Part shown: positions 1-8,790 of the stretch, piece after piece
Numbering within the stretch: the stretch's first letter is position 1
How the letters are laid out: the number at the start of each line of letters is the position of its first letter
Assembly (NCBI GenBank): GCA_963741135.1
Contig: CAVUHC010000006.1
Span: forward strand, 62,001-126,000
Length of the DNA stretch: 64,000 nt
Reading direction: 5' to 3'
From: Gp6-AA40 sp963741135
Lineage (GTDB): Bacteria > Acidobacteriota > Vicinamibacteria > Vicinamibacterales > UBA2999
Translations under genes and position numbers: made by a program
The notes under the pieces: model-generated
Databases searched by the model: none
What the model was told of the DNA's origin: nothing
Seen by the model: the letters and a program-made list of their open reading frames with translations, nothing else

Positions 1-519
1 CTGGCCGGCCGTGTTCCCCGCCATCCCAGGCGTGAGGGCGATGATGGTCAACATCGTCTTCCCCGTGGGAATCGTATCGAGCACCTTCGCCGAGATGATA
101 TTGCGGGTCGCCGCGTTCTGGACATCGACCACCGGAGCCGCGCCAGACACGGTCAGCGTCTCCTCGACCGAGCCAACTTCCAACTGCGCATTGACCGGTG
201 CGGTGAAATTGGTCGTCAGCTCGATGCCGGACCGCTGCACGCTTTTGAAACCGGGCAGCGATACCGTTACGCCGTAGCTGCCGGGCGGCAGGCCTACGAT
301 CTTGTACTGGCCCTGCTCGTCGGTTACCACTTCGCGCACTTTCTCGATCAGTACCGGGCTGGCCGCCTGGACAGTAGCGCCTGGCAGCACCGCGCCCGAG
401 GTATCTCTCACGGTCCCCGCGATCGCGCTGACGCCGCCCTGCTGGGCGGACACCGAGGCCGCGAGCGCGAGGCAGCCCAGAACGGTGGTCATCACAAGAA
501 ATCTGCTGGATGCGAGCAT
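1..519 (-). CDS. TonB-dependent receptor with carboxypeptidase-regulatory N-terminus (partial, N-terminal 173 aa)
   Basis: The minus-strand frame opens with ATG at 519, preceded by a strong GGAGG at 525-530, and runs off the left edge. Residues 1-26 are a signal peptide ending in an SVSAQ-type site. Next comes a carboxypeptidase-regulatory-like beta-sandwich (IAGTVRDTSGAVLPGATV, then DEQGQYKIVGLPPGSY). It is followed by the VEETLTVSG...VDVQ segment and a TIPTGKT-like plug start, the usual opening of the very large outer-membrane receptors of Acidobacteriota. The inferred role is TonB-dependent uptake of an unknown, probably carbohydrate or peptide, substrate. The barrel lies outside the window, so only the family can be named. 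Confidence 0.85.
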   Translation of the reverse strand, partial: MLASSRFLVMTTVLGCLALAASVSAQQGGVSAIAGTVRDTSGAVLPGATVQAASPVLIEKVREVVTDEQGQYKIVGLPPGSYGVTVSLPGFKSVQRSGIELTTNFTAPVNAQLEVGSVEETLTVSGAAPVVDVQNAATRNIISAKVLDTIPTGKTMLTIIALTPGMAGNTAGQ

Positions 520-893
520 GGCTGTCCTCCACCTTGAACGGTGTGTATTGCGGGCTGAGAAGTTAACGCCCATTCCCGAGGATTTCGCGCCGCTCTTCGA
601 AAGGCAAGATCTCGCTATATGTCGGCTGCGTCAAGCCTGTATTTGGAGTTACACCTCGCTCTCGGGAGGCTGGTTGTGAAACTGACCCAGGGGAAGTCAT
701 CCGCCGGCGCTTTTCGGGAGATGAGCATCATGCCGCCGGCAGCGACAAGACCGGTGTTGAACGGACGGAGCGTCATCGTGAGTTTAGGCATGCCGCCACG
801 ACAACCGATTTTTCGGGATTGCCCCTTTCACGGGCATCCCTAACACGCCCGCAGTTTCATGTCTGGACGCATCATAAGGCGTAGAGGAAGTCG
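520..893. other. Intergenic region, divergent promoters
   Basis: This 374-base gap separates the divergent receptor and DUF6152-like genes and must hold both promoters. A CATAAG hexamer about 25 bases before the plus-strand start is the only promoter-like word noticed. Small ORFs here have no domain signature and no convincing ribosome binding site. Nothing else was recognised. Confidence 0.5.
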
Positions 894-2091
894 ATGCCAC
901 ATTCCGAAAGGATCCCAGTGAGACAGACTGCATTTCGAACCCTGGCTGCCGCGCTGAAGGGTTACCAAGGTGTCGTCATCGTGGTGGCACTGGTTGGCTG
1001 CTTCCCGGCGCCTGCCAGTGCGCACCACTCGGCAGCACCTCATTTTGACCTCGAGAAGATGGTCGGTACTCGATGGCGTCGTCACCAAATTCGAGTTCGT
1101 GAACCCGCACGCCTATGTCTATTTCGACGTGCGCGGCACGGATGGCACAGTTTCCCCCTGGCGCTGTGAGCTGGCGGCGCGAGCTGCCCTGGCCCGGTTG
1201 GGCTGGACGATCGACATGTTTCCGGCAGGCAGGACGATCACGGTCAAAGGCTCACCCGCTCGTCGCGAAGATCGCGTCTGCATGTTGACCTCTTTCGTCC
1301 GCGAGGACGGAGTCGAAATCGGCCGCAATGAGGACGTGACCCGACTGCGGTTGGCCGCCGCCGTCACTGTTGCCGGTGCGAGCCAATCAAGCCCGCGACC
1401 TGCGCGCCTGGCCAATGGCCAGCCGAATCTGAGAGGGCCATGGGTTGCCGAGTTCGGCCCCGGCCGGGGCAGGCCCGGTGGTCCCGGTGGACCGGGAGGC
1501 GGCCGACCAGGGGGACCGCCTGGCGGCCCGGGCCGCGGTGGGCCAGGCGGTCCGGGTGGGCGACCCGAACCAACTCCCGCAGGAGAGCTCGCCGGCCAAC
1601 GATACGATCAGCGGTTCGACGACCCCGCGATTACGTGCAATCCGGCGAATATCCTCTTTGGGTGGACGCACGATCAGCACGTGAACGAGATCACCCAGAA
1701 AGGCGACGAAGTCATTCTGCAGTACGGCTACATGGACTTCGTACGCACGATTCACTTGAACGCCGCGCATCCGAAGACGCTCACGGCCTCGACGGCGGGC
1801 CACTCCACGGGCACGTGGGACGGTGATGTGCTGGTCGTCGACACGATCGGTTTCGCGCCCAGTGTGCTCATCCCGATCGTGGGCCTGATGCACAGCGATC
1901 AGATGCATGTCGTCGAGCGCTTCTCGGTGGATCCGAATGCGAAGACGTTGACGCGTGAATATCGGGCCGAGGACCCGCTCTACCTCAAATCTCCGTACAC
2001 CGGCAGGGATGTCATGCTGCTTTCGAAAGAGCCCTTCGTTCTTTACAACTGCGTGGAGCTGTCGGGCCAGAACAACATACGCCCCAAATAG
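894..2091 (+). CDS. DUF6152-like secreted protein with Pro-Gly-Gly linker and C-terminal domain (one frameshift)
   Basis: The start at 894 (GAGG just upstream; a GTG at 918 is an alternative) gives a signal peptide ending ASAHHS. The mature start HHSAAPHFDLEKMV followed by LDGVVTKFEFVNPHAYVYFDV is the DUF6152 pattern, but the two halves are in different frames. Removing one G near 1065 joins them as MVVLDGVV. A linker of repeated GRPGGPGG units (about 1455-1565) leads to a C-terminal domain with ILFGWTHDQHVNEI and HSTGTWDGDVLVVDTIGF. That second domain is common in secreted Acidobacteriota proteins of unknown function. It is probably periplasmic. The frameshift may be a sequence error, because both halves are well preserved. 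Confidence 0.7.
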
Positions 2092-2192
2092 CACCTGCGA
2101 CTCGCGGATCTGGCCCGAGCCTTTCGCAAGAGTGGGAAATCGTCTGGTTGTCTTCGAGAAAGGTCATCGTGTCGCTGGTTGGGTATGAACTC

Positions 2193-2222
2193 GCTTCTCG
2201 GTGTCTCCGCGTCTCTGTGGCC
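2193..2222. repeat. CACGGAGAC-type intergenic word repeat
   Basis: Words of the form GGTGTCTCCGCGTCTCTGTGG between the DUF6152-like gene and the M16 gene belong to a family of CACGGAGAC/CACGAAG/CACAAAG words seen at many gene borders in this window. Confidence 0.6.
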
Positions 2223-2252
2223 CGTGATCAGTGAAGGTTGCCGCGAATCACA

Positions 2253-3746
2253 TTACGGTCCAAGCGCTTCATCCACGGTCATCACGCGTATCGGCTGCGG
2301 GAGTTTCAGCGCGCGGATGCCCGCCTCGATCACTTTCCTGTCGCCAACGACTACCACGGCGAACTTTGACGGCTGGATATAGGTCGTTGAGGTCTTCTGC
2401 ACATCGGCTGCTGTCACTTTCTGGATTTCGGGTACGTAGCGCTGGTAATAGCCGTCCGGCAGCTTGTACACGATCAGATCCTCGATCTGCTGTGAGAGGT
2501 CGCCGGCCGTTTCGAACTGGCCAGGGAAACTCAAGGCGAGGTAGTTCTTCGCGCGCGTCAGCTCGTCGTTACCGACTGGCTTCGCGCCGATGCCGTTCAG
2601 TTCGTTGAAGAACTCGTGCAGGGCGTCAGCGGTCTTGTCCGTCTGGACGGCTGCGCGTGCCACAAACGTCCCTGCCGAGAGGCGCATGTCGAAACCGGAA
2701 CCGGCGCCGTAGGCGTAGCCGTGCTCTTCGCGCAAATTCTGATTGAGCCGTGACGAGAACGACCCGCCGAGGATCGTGTTCGTCACTTGTATCTTGAAGT
2801 AGTCGGGCGTCGACCGCGCCACACCGACCCACCCGATCTGAATGACCGACTGCGCCGCGTCCGGCTTGTCCACGAGATAGATCTGGCCGCTGGTCAGTTG
2901 CGGCGCCGTCGGCACCGCCGGTCGTCTCACCGCCCCGGTGTTCTTCCAGGCACCGAAGCTCTTTTCCAGCATCGGCACGACCTCGTCAATCTTGATGTCG
3001 CCGACGACGACCAGCGTTGCGTTCGAGGGCTGATAGAACGCGTCGTGAAAGGCACGCAGGTCCATCGGCGTGAATGACGTCAGCGTGCTTTCGGTCCCGG
3101 TCGCGCTCGTGCCGTACCTGTGCGTGGCGCCAAAGACGATGCGTTGAAACGCTCGCGGCGAGATCGCCTGCGGATCGTCGCGCGCCTGCAGCAGCGCGGT
3201 GAGCCGCTCCTGGCGAAGTCGATCGAGGTCCTGCGCTGGAAACGTCGGGTGCAGCGCGACATCGGCCATCAGAGGCAACGCGTCGCTCAGTCGTAGCGCT
3301 GGCACGTTGAGGCGCACGACCGATTCGTCGAAGGTGCTGCCGGTCGTCAGGTTGGCGCCGAGGAAGTCGACGGCGTCCGCCAACTCCAGCGCCGATCGCG
3401 AGCCTGCGCCTTCATCGAGCATCGCGGCGGTCATGCTCGCAACGCCGAACGTGCCGGCGGGATCGTCTCCGCTACCCGCGAGCACGACGAGATTCGCCTG
3501 AACGAGCGGCACCTTGTGCGTCTCAATCACCCACACAGGCAGACCGTTCGAGAGCATGCGCTTCTGTATGGGCGGGAGATTCAGCTGCGGGGCCGGGCCG
3601 AGGGCCGGTGGACGGGTTCTGTCGGGACGTTCCTGAGCCCCGAGGGCCACGAAGACGGTTTGGCCACAAAGAACACTAAGAACACTAAGTACCAAGAAAC
3701 CACGAAGCCCACAAAATTCTCGAAGACCACGAATACGAATACTCAC
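2253..3746 (-). CDS. M16 family peptidase-like subunit, non-catalytic
   Basis: This 497-residue protein has the insulinase (M16) fold but no HXXEH motif: the matching region reads ASMTAAMLDEG, so it is the non-catalytic partner. The C-terminal half keeps the M16 inactive-domain signature (GGSFSSRLNQNLREEHGYAYG). The start is taken as GTG at 3746, which overlaps the stop of the upstream catalytic subunit in a GTGA, so translation is coupled. The first 40 residues (REFCGLRGFLVLSVLSVLCG) act as a signal peptide and are encoded by an intergenic-type CACAAAG/AACACTAAG repeat read in reverse. The two subunits probably form a periplasmic heterodimeric metallopeptidase. Confidence 0.85.
   Translation of the reverse strand: MSIRIRGLREFCGLRGFLVLSVLSVLCGQTVFVALGAQERPDRTRPPALGPAPQLNLPPIQKRMLSNGLPVWVIETHKVPLVQANLVVLAGSGDDPAGTFGVASMTAAMLDEGAGSRSALELADAVDFLGANLTTGSTFDESVVRLNVPALRLSDALPLMADVALHPTFPAQDLDRLRQERLTALLQARDDPQAISPRAFQRIVFGATHRYGTSATGTESTLTSFTPMDLRAFHDAFYQPSNATLVVVGDIKIDEVVPMLEKSFGAWKNTGAVRRPAVPTAPQLTSGQIYLVDKPDAAQSVIQIGWVGVARSTPDYFKIQVTNTILGGSFSSRLNQNLREEHGYAYGAGSGFDMRLSAGTFVARAAVQTDKTADALHEFFNELNGIGAKPVGNDELTRAKNYLALSFPGQFETAGDLSQQIEDLIVYKLPDGYYQRYVPEIQKVTAADVQKTSTTYIQPSKFAVVVVGDRKVIEAGIRALKLPQPIRVMTVDEALGP
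3655..3735. repeat. CACAAAG/AACACTAAG word repeat inside a coding region
   Basis: Tandem words such as CACAAAGAACACTAAG repeat here and continue as ACCACGAAG. Elsewhere in the window this family lies between genes. Here it is read in reverse as the hydrophobic signal peptide of the non-catalytic M16 subunit. Confidence 0.7.
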
Positions 3747-5131
3747 TTTCTCGCCTCCGGCTCCACGACGAGCTCCACGCGCCTGTCGGGCGGCAGCCAC
3801 TGCAGGGCAGCAGCGCGGATATCTGACGGTGACAACGACGTATATCGCGCGAGATCCTCAGCGAAATAGTCCGGGTCACCTCCCGCGAAATCGAAATACC
3901 CGTTCAGCTGATTGGCCTTGCCGCTGAAGCCGCCGACACGCTCCATCTGCCGGTAGAACCCCGCCTCGATCTGATTCTTCGCACGCTGTAGCTCCCGTTC
4001 CTCGGGCGGCTCGCGCCTCAGCCGATCGATCTCCTCGTCTATGACCTTCTGGATGTCGGCGATCTGCTTGCCGGGTCGGGCGGTCGCCACGACCAGGAAC
4101 GAGCCGCCGAGTGCCGCGCTCTGCTGAACGGCCATGACGTCCTGCACCATCTGCGTGTCGTACACGAGGCGCTTGTAGAGCCGCGAGTTCTTGCCGCCCG
4201 CGAGAATGTACGACGCCACATCCAGAGAGGCGTCGCCCGGCTGGTACAGCCGCGGCGTCAACCATCCGAGATACAGGCGTGACAACTCGACGCGATCCGT
4301 CAGCGTCTTCTTCTTCACGCTCGTCAACATCGCGGCAGGCGGCGCAACCGGTTCGACCGGCGCGCTGCGTGGGATGTCACCGAACCATTTCTGCGCGAGC
4401 GCCTGTGTCCGATCGAAATCGATGTCGCCCGCGATCACGAGGCTCGCATTGTTCGGCACGTAGTACTTCTTGAAGAACCCCACGACGTCTTCATAGCTGG
4501 CGGCGGTGAGATCCTCCATCGAGCCGATCGTTGGCCACTGGTAAGGATGGCCGTCCGGCCACAGCATCTCGTCCAGCGCGATGCTCGCCATCCCATACGG
4601 GCGATTCTCGTAGCTCTGGCGGCGTTCGTTCTTGACCACGTCCCGCTGCCCGTTCACGCGATCCGGCGACATCGTGTCGAGCAGGTATCCCATGCGGTCG
4701 GACTCGAGGAACAGCGCCAGCTCCAGCGCGTTCGACGGGACGTCAATGATGTAATTGGTCCGATCGTTTTGGGTCGACCCGTTGTTGTCGCCGCCCGCCG
4801 ATTCGAGCAGCGTGTCGAACTCGCCTTCCTTGACGTGTCCCGATCCTTCGAACATCAGGTGCTCGAACAGGTGCGCGAAACCCGTGCGCCCGGGACGCTC
4901 GTTGGCCGAGCCGACGTGATACCAGAGGTTCACGGCGACGATCGGCACGCTCTTGTCCTGGTGGAGGATGACGTTCAGGCCGTTGGCCAGCGTGAATTGC
5001 CGGTACGGCACTTCCAAAGGTGCCTGCGAGTTTGGGAGTTGGGATTTGGGACTTGGGAGTTGAGTGATCTGTTGCGCTGCCAGCGGGAGTGAGGAGAGAG
5101 CCAGCAGCAGCACGAGGACGCGGATCTTCAT
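3743..5131 (-). CDS. M16 family zinc metallopeptidase, catalytic subunit
   Basis: A 462-residue insulinase-family peptidase. Residues 1-20 are a signal peptide (MKIRVLVLLLALSSLPLAAQ). The zinc site HLFEH lies at about residues 87-91 and the third ligand is the Glu of VVKNERR near 170, so it should be active. A GAGGAG ribosome binding site precedes ATG 5131. Residues 22-38 (QLPSPKSQLPNSQ) are encoded by an iterated TTGGGAGTTGGGA-type repeat lying between the signal peptide and the mature domain. It is followed by the non-catalytic partner with a 4-base overlap. It probably degrades peptides in the periplasm. Confidence 0.9.
   Translation of the reverse strand: MKIRVLVLLLALSSLPLAAQQITQLPSPKSQLPNSQAPLEVPYRQFTLANGLNVILHQDKSVPIVAVNLWYHVGSANERPGRTGFAHLFEHLMFEGSGHVKEGEFDTLLESAGGDNNGSTQNDRTNYIIDVPSNALELALFLESDRMGYLLDTMSPDRVNGQRDVVKNERRQSYENRPYGMASIALDEMLWPDGHPYQWPTIGSMEDLTAASYEDVVGFFKKYYVPNNASLVIAGDIDFDRTQALAQKWFGDIPRSAPVEPVAPPAAMLTSVKKKTLTDRVELSRLYLGWLTPRLYQPGDASLDVASYILAGGKNSRLYKRLVYDTQMVQDVMAVQQSAALGGSFLVVATARPGKQIADIQKVIDEEIDRLRREPPEERELQRAKNQIEAGFYRQMERVGGFSGKANQLNGYFDFAGGDPDYFAEDLARYTSLSPSDIRAAALQWLPPDRRVELVVEPEARK
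5030..5066. repeat. TTGGGAGTTGGGA word repeat inside M16 gene
   Basis: Five near copies of a 7-8 base word (TGGGAGT, TGGGATT, TGGGACT) encode a short Pro/Ser/Gln-rich spacer after the M16 signal peptide. The same words occur at 12955-13051, 33612-33642 and 45836-45859. Confidence 0.75.
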
Positions 5132-5210
5132 AGGCGCTCCTCGTCGAGTGTACCGCAGGCACGTGAGCCGCTTTCAGTCCGTTCTGCACATTGTCGGGCA
5201 GGAGGACGGC

Positions 5211-5855
5211 ATGAAGAGGCTCTCTACATTGTTCAGCCTGTCGGCGCTCCTGGCGCTGGCGCCAGACGCGTCGGCGCAGCAACCAGTTCCTGTAGCTGCA
5301 ATTGGCCGCTGGGATGTTGCCGGGCAACTGGCTCTGCTGAACCGCAACAAAACCGAGCTCGGGTCGCGATGGGACCACTGGTACGAGGCGCCCCTCATCC
5401 AGGGATCCGCCGGTCACTACTGGACACCGCACTTCAAGACAGAGCTCGAAATCGCCACGAGTGGCCAGGGAACGATCGGCGTTGAAGAAGACTTGCGCTA
5501 CCGCGAGCACATGCTTCGCGAATCAACGGTCGGCGCAACCGCCGTATACCAGTTCCTCGACAACCAGTGGGTCCATCCCTTTGTCGGCGCCGGCCTCGAG
5601 GTGGCCCGGGAACGCCACGTCGCGGAATCGCTGCCGTCATCAGTTGAGAGGTTCCCGACCACCGCCCTGCCTCTGACGCTTCGGCCCGCGCCGGCGATTG
5701 ACAACGTCTCGTACTCGGTGCGGCCTGTCGTGACCGGCGGCTTCAAGTTCTACGTCAGCCAGCGCGCGTTCGTGCGAACCGAGGTCCGCACGTCGTTTTC
5801 AACAGACCGACCGCTTGCCATTCAATGGCGAGGCGGCGTCGGCATCGATTTCTGA
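5211..5855 (+). CDS. Secreted outer-membrane beta-barrel-like protein
   Basis: The ATG at 5211 follows GGAGGAC. The 214-residue product starts with a signal peptide (MKRLSTLFSLSALLALAPDASAQ). It then shows alternating polar/aromatic strands, a phrase YQFLDNQWVHPFVGAGLEV typical of small outer-membrane barrels, and an aromatic C-terminal residue (GGVGIDF). No enzyme motif is visible. The next gene begins 11 bases later on the same strand, so the two are probably cotranscribed. A function cannot be assigned. Confidence 0.65.
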   Translation: MKRLSTLFSLSALLALAPDASAQQPVPVAAIGRWDVAGQLALLNRNKTELGSRWDHWYEAPLIQGSAGHYWTPHFKTELEIATSGQGTIGVEEDLRYREHMLRESTVGATAVYQFLDNQWVHPFVGAGLEVARERHVAESLPSSVERFPTTALPLTLRPAPAIDNVSYSVRPVVTGGFKFYVSQRAFVRTEVRTSFSTDRPLAIQWRGGVGIDF

Positions 5856-5866
5856 GGAGGTGTGTG

Positions 5867-6253
5867 ATGGCGAAGTACCTTTCCCTTGCGCTTGTGTTCG
5901 CGCTGCTGATGGTCTCGGCGCGCGAGGGTTTCGCGCAGTCCGCAGACGCGGCGATTGCCTGGAAGACGGTGGCGCAGAAGCTCGAGGCCGGCGTCACGGT
6001 AGACGTGCGTCTTCGCGACAGTCAGCATTTCAAGGCGACGTTCATCGCGGCGCGGCCTGACGCGATTGTCGTTCAGCGGAAGTCCCGCGTGCCCGTCGGC
6101 ATTGAGACGATCGCGTACGAATCGGTCGCCTCGCTCGCACGCGTGGATGCCGCGGGGCTCTCGCGTGGCAAGGTTGCCGGAATCGCGTTCGGCGCCGCAG
6201 GTGCAACCGTGGGCGCGCTCCTGCTAATCATCAGCCTGCTGGCATACGACTAG
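5867..6253 (+). CDS. Small exported protein with C-terminal membrane segment
   Basis: ATG 5867 is preceded by GAGGAGG. The 128-residue product has an N-terminal signal sequence (LSLALVFALLMVSAREGFAQ), a compact middle region (GVTVDVRLRDSQHFKATFIAARPDAIVVQRK) that looks like a small SH3-like or Sm-like beta fold, and a C-terminal hydrophobic segment (FGAAGATVGALLLIISLLAY). It follows the barrel protein closely, suggesting an envelope role. The family is not recognised. Confidence 0.6.
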   Translation: MAKYLSLALVFALLMVSAREGFAQSADAAIAWKTVAQKLEAGVTVDVRLRDSQHFKATFIAARPDAIVVQRKSRVPVGIETIAYESVASLARVDAAGLSRGKVAGIAFGAAGATVGALLLIISLLAYD

Positions 6254-6374
6254 AGGCCCTTGTGACCAATACTCAATCAGTCCTTGTGGCCCACTAGACG
6301 ACCACAAAAAGACGCGTTGCCGACGTCCGCGCGGGTCGGGGTAGAATCACGGTTTCCCTCCCGTTGTCACGTCA

Positions 6375-6860
6375 ATGCCTCAACCACTTGTCGCCGTCAT
6401 CATGGGCTCGTCGTCGGACTGGGAGACGATGAAGCACACCGTTGAGGTGCTGGAGCAGTTCGGCGTCGAGCACGAACATCACATCGTCTCGGCGCACCGC
6501 ACGCCGGTGTGGATGGCTGAGTTCGCTACCGCCGCTGAGTCGCGCGGGGTCGAGGTGATCATTGCGGGCGCCGGCGGCGCCGCGCATCTGCCGGGCATGG
6601 TGGCTGCCCATACGATCCTGCCCGTGCTCGGCGTGCCGGTGCAGAGTGCGGCGCTGCAAGGACTTGATTCCCTGCTCTCGATCGTCCAGATGCCCGGCGG
6701 CGTTCCAGTGGGAACGCTCGCGATTGGAAGGCCCGGCGCGACCAATGCCGGCATTCTCGCCGTCTCCATCCTCGCCAACTCGCGGCCCGAGCTGCGAGTG
6801 AAGCTTCGCCAGTTCCGCACCGAGCAGACGCAGAAGGTCCAGCAGGAACGGCTGCCGTGA
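6375..6860 (+). CDS. purE: 5-(carboxyamino)imidazole ribonucleotide mutase PurE
   Basis: A 161-residue class I PurE that converts N5-CAIR to CAIR in purine synthesis. The substrate loop MGSSSDWETM and the HIVSAHRTP motif are intact, followed by the IAGAGGAAHLPGM and GVPV motifs of the active site. A TAGAAT -10-like box about 25 bases upstream probably belongs to the purEK promoter. The stop overlaps the purK start by four bases. Confidence 0.97.
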   Translation: MPQPLVAVIMGSSSDWETMKHTVEVLEQFGVEHEHHIVSAHRTPVWMAEFATAAESRGVEVIIAGAGGAAHLPGMVAAHTILPVLGVPVQSAALQGLDSLLSIVQMPGGVPVGTLAIGRPGATNAGILAVSILANSRPELRVKLRQFRTEQTQKVQQERLP

Positions 6861-7996
6861 CGCGCGTGATCGCTCCGGGCGCCGCGCTCGGCGTGCTCGG
6901 CAGCGGGCAGCTCGGGCGGATGTTCGCGATTGCCGCGCGGCGCATGGGATACCGCGTCCACACCTTTTCTCCTGAAGAAGACACGCCGACAGGCCAGGTC
7001 GCCGACGTCGAGGTCGTCGCCGATTACGAGGACCTCGACGCGCTGCGCGCGTTCGCGAGGCATGTGGACGTCGTCACTTTCGAGTTCGAGAACGTGCCGA
7101 TCGACGCGATCGAAGCGATCGAGGAGTTCGCGCCCGTGCGGCCGTGCGGCGCGGCGCTGCACACGGCGCAGCAGCGGGCGCGCGAAAAGCAGTTCCTGGC
7201 TGACCGCGGGTTTCCGACGGCGCCCTTCGGCCGCGCGGCCTCGCTCGACGAGCTCTGGGACGCCGTCGCGCGGATCGGCACGCCCTCTGTGATCAAGACG
7301 GCGGCGTTCGGCTACGACGGGAAGGGACAGCACAAAGTCACGACACCGGCGGACGTCGAGCATATCTGGGCGGCCATCGGTCACCAGGAAGCGGTTGTCG
7401 AGAAGTTCATCAGTCTGCAGATGGAGATGTCCGTGATCGGCACCCGCGGCGTCGACGGAGAAATGGCGCTGTACCAGGCGTTCGAGAACCGGCATCGCGA
7501 TCACATCCTCGACGTCACGACCACCCCCGCCGCAATTTCACCGGCGCTGGCCTCGCGGGCTGCGGAGATCACGCGCGCGATTCTCGAGGAGCTGCAGTAC
7601 GTCGGTGTGCTCTGCGTGGAGTTCTTCATCGACACCGACGGCGGATTGCTGATCAACGAATTGGCGCCGCGCCCGCACAACTCGGGCCACCTGACGTTCG
7701 ACGCGGCGGTCACGAGCCAGTTCGAGCAGCAGGTGCGCGCGATCTGCGGCTTGCCGCTTGGATCGACGAAGCTGCTTGCGACAGCTGCCGCAATGGCCAA
7801 CCTCCTGGGCGAGTTGTGGGAGCATGGCGATCCCAACTGGGCGGCCGCCTCGCGCTTTACCGATATCAAGCTGCACTTGTATGGCAAGAATCAGCCCCGA
7901 CGCGGGCGAAAGATGGGGCACATGACAGTGATGGGCCGGAGCGTCGATGAAGCGCTCGGTCGGGTCATTTCCGCACGAGATGCGCTGTTAATCTGA
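6857..7996 (+). CDS. purK: 5-(carboxyamino)imidazole ribonucleotide synthase PurK
   Basis: A 379-residue ATP-grasp enzyme that carboxylates AIR with ATP and bicarbonate. Its product feeds PurE. The N-terminal nucleotide motif LGVLGSGQLGRM, the FEFENVP motif and the ATP-grasp EFFIDTDGGLLINELAPRPHNSGH block are all present, with the usual length. It starts with GTG inside the purE stop (GTGA), so the pair is translationally coupled. Confidence 0.97.
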   Translation: MTRVIAPGAALGVLGSGQLGRMFAIAARRMGYRVHTFSPEEDTPTGQVADVEVVADYEDLDALRAFARHVDVVTFEFENVPIDAIEAIEEFAPVRPCGAALHTAQQRAREKQFLADRGFPTAPFGRAASLDELWDAVARIGTPSVIKTAAFGYDGKGQHKVTTPADVEHIWAAIGHQEAVVEKFISLQMEMSVIGTRGVDGEMALYQAFENRHRDHILDVTTTPAAISPALASRAAEITRAILEELQYVGVLCVEFFIDTDGGLLINELAPRPHNSGHLTFDAAVTSQFEQQVRAICGLPLGSTKLLATAAAMANLLGELWEHGDPNWAAASRFTDIKLHLYGKNQPRRGRKMGHMTVMGRSVDEALGRVISARDALLI

Positions 7997-8027
7997 TTCC
8001 GGCGTCTTCTTTGCACTCACACAGGTC

Positions 8028-8732
8028 GTGCTTCGGTCTGCCGCGGTCCCGCTTGCATTGATTGCCCTCACGGCACTCGCAACGGCTGAGCCTGCTTCCT
8101 CACCTGCGACGATTGAACCCGTTTTACATCGATTCCTGGCGCGCGCCGATGAACGACTGGTCGAGTACCGTGGCACGCGCCGTCTGGAAGGGCGAAACGA
8201 ACGCCTGAACCTCGACGGGTGGATGGAAGTCGCCACGGAACTTGGGGAAGGTGGCTTCCACTATCGAGTGATCTCGGAGGGCGGCAGCGAGCTGATCCGA
8301 CGCCGCGTCTTTCGCTCGATGCTGGACAACGAGGAGCACGTCTTTGCAACGGGTGATGCTGAGCGCTCGAGCTTCACCTCCACGAATTACGAATTGACGC
8401 TGGCCGCGACCGAGGAAGAGGGCCTCGTGAAGCTGCTTGCGCATCCCAGGCGGCACGACGTGACGCTAATCGAGGGCGCCGTGTTCGTCACCGACACGGA
8501 CGCGGACCTGGTTCGCGTCGAAGGGCGACTTGCGAAGAACCCGTCGTTCTGGACCAAGCGCGTGGAAGTGGTCAAGCAGTACCGGCGGATTGGCGGGCGT
8601 CGCGTGCCCGTGCGCGTCGATTCCACCGCGCAGATGCGCCTGGCCGGCACGTCGACGCTGACAATGACCTACGCCTACGAGATGATTAACGGGGTCACCG
8701 TGACGCCCTCGCAAGCCATCGCGGCCCGTTAG
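8028..8732 (+). CDS. Hypothetical secreted protein
   Basis: The 234-residue product starts at GTG 8028 with a signal peptide (LIALTALATAEPA). The rest is soluble and beta-rich, with phrases such as DGWMEVATEL, LLAHPRRHDVTLIEGAVFVTD and YRRIGGRRVPVRVDSTAQ. These resemble the outer-membrane lipoprotein-sorting style folds used for lipid or hydrophobic cargo, but no family motif is firm. It lies between purK and a regulator without obvious operon links. Confidence 0.6.
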   Translation: MLRSAAVPLALIALTALATAEPASSPATIEPVLHRFLARADERLVEYRGTRRLEGRNERLNLDGWMEVATELGEGGFHYRVISEGGSELIRRRVFRSMLDNEEHVFATGDAERSSFTSTNYELTLAATEEEGLVKLLAHPRRHDVTLIEGAVFVTDTDADLVRVEGRLAKNPSFWTKRVEVVKQYRRIGGRRVPVRVDSTAQMRLAGTSTLTMTYAYEMINGVTVTPSQAIAAR

Positions 8733-8742
8733 AAAATCCCAC

Positions 8743-8768
8743 GGATCCCCGATCCCCGATCCCCGATC
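8743..8768. repeat. GATCCCC word repeat
   Basis: Near-tandem copies of GATCCCC follow the secreted protein gene. The same word family occurs at 11280-11318. Confidence 0.7.
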
Positions 8769-8777
8769 AAGAACCGT

Positions 8778-8783
8778 CATAAT
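8778..8783 (+). promoter_or_regulatory. -10-like CATAAT, predicted leaderless start of the regulator gene
   Basis: CATAAT ends seven bases before ATG 8791 and no Shine-Dalgarno lies between. Transcription starting 6-8 bases after the box would begin at the start codon. Confidence 0.5.
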
Positions 8784-8790
8784 CTGCCCA

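Noticed and set aside
1450..1570. Collagen-like or silk-like protein
   Set aside because: The Pro-Gly-Gly text is a short linker inside the DUF6152-like protein, with no Gly-X-Y periodicity over a longer span.
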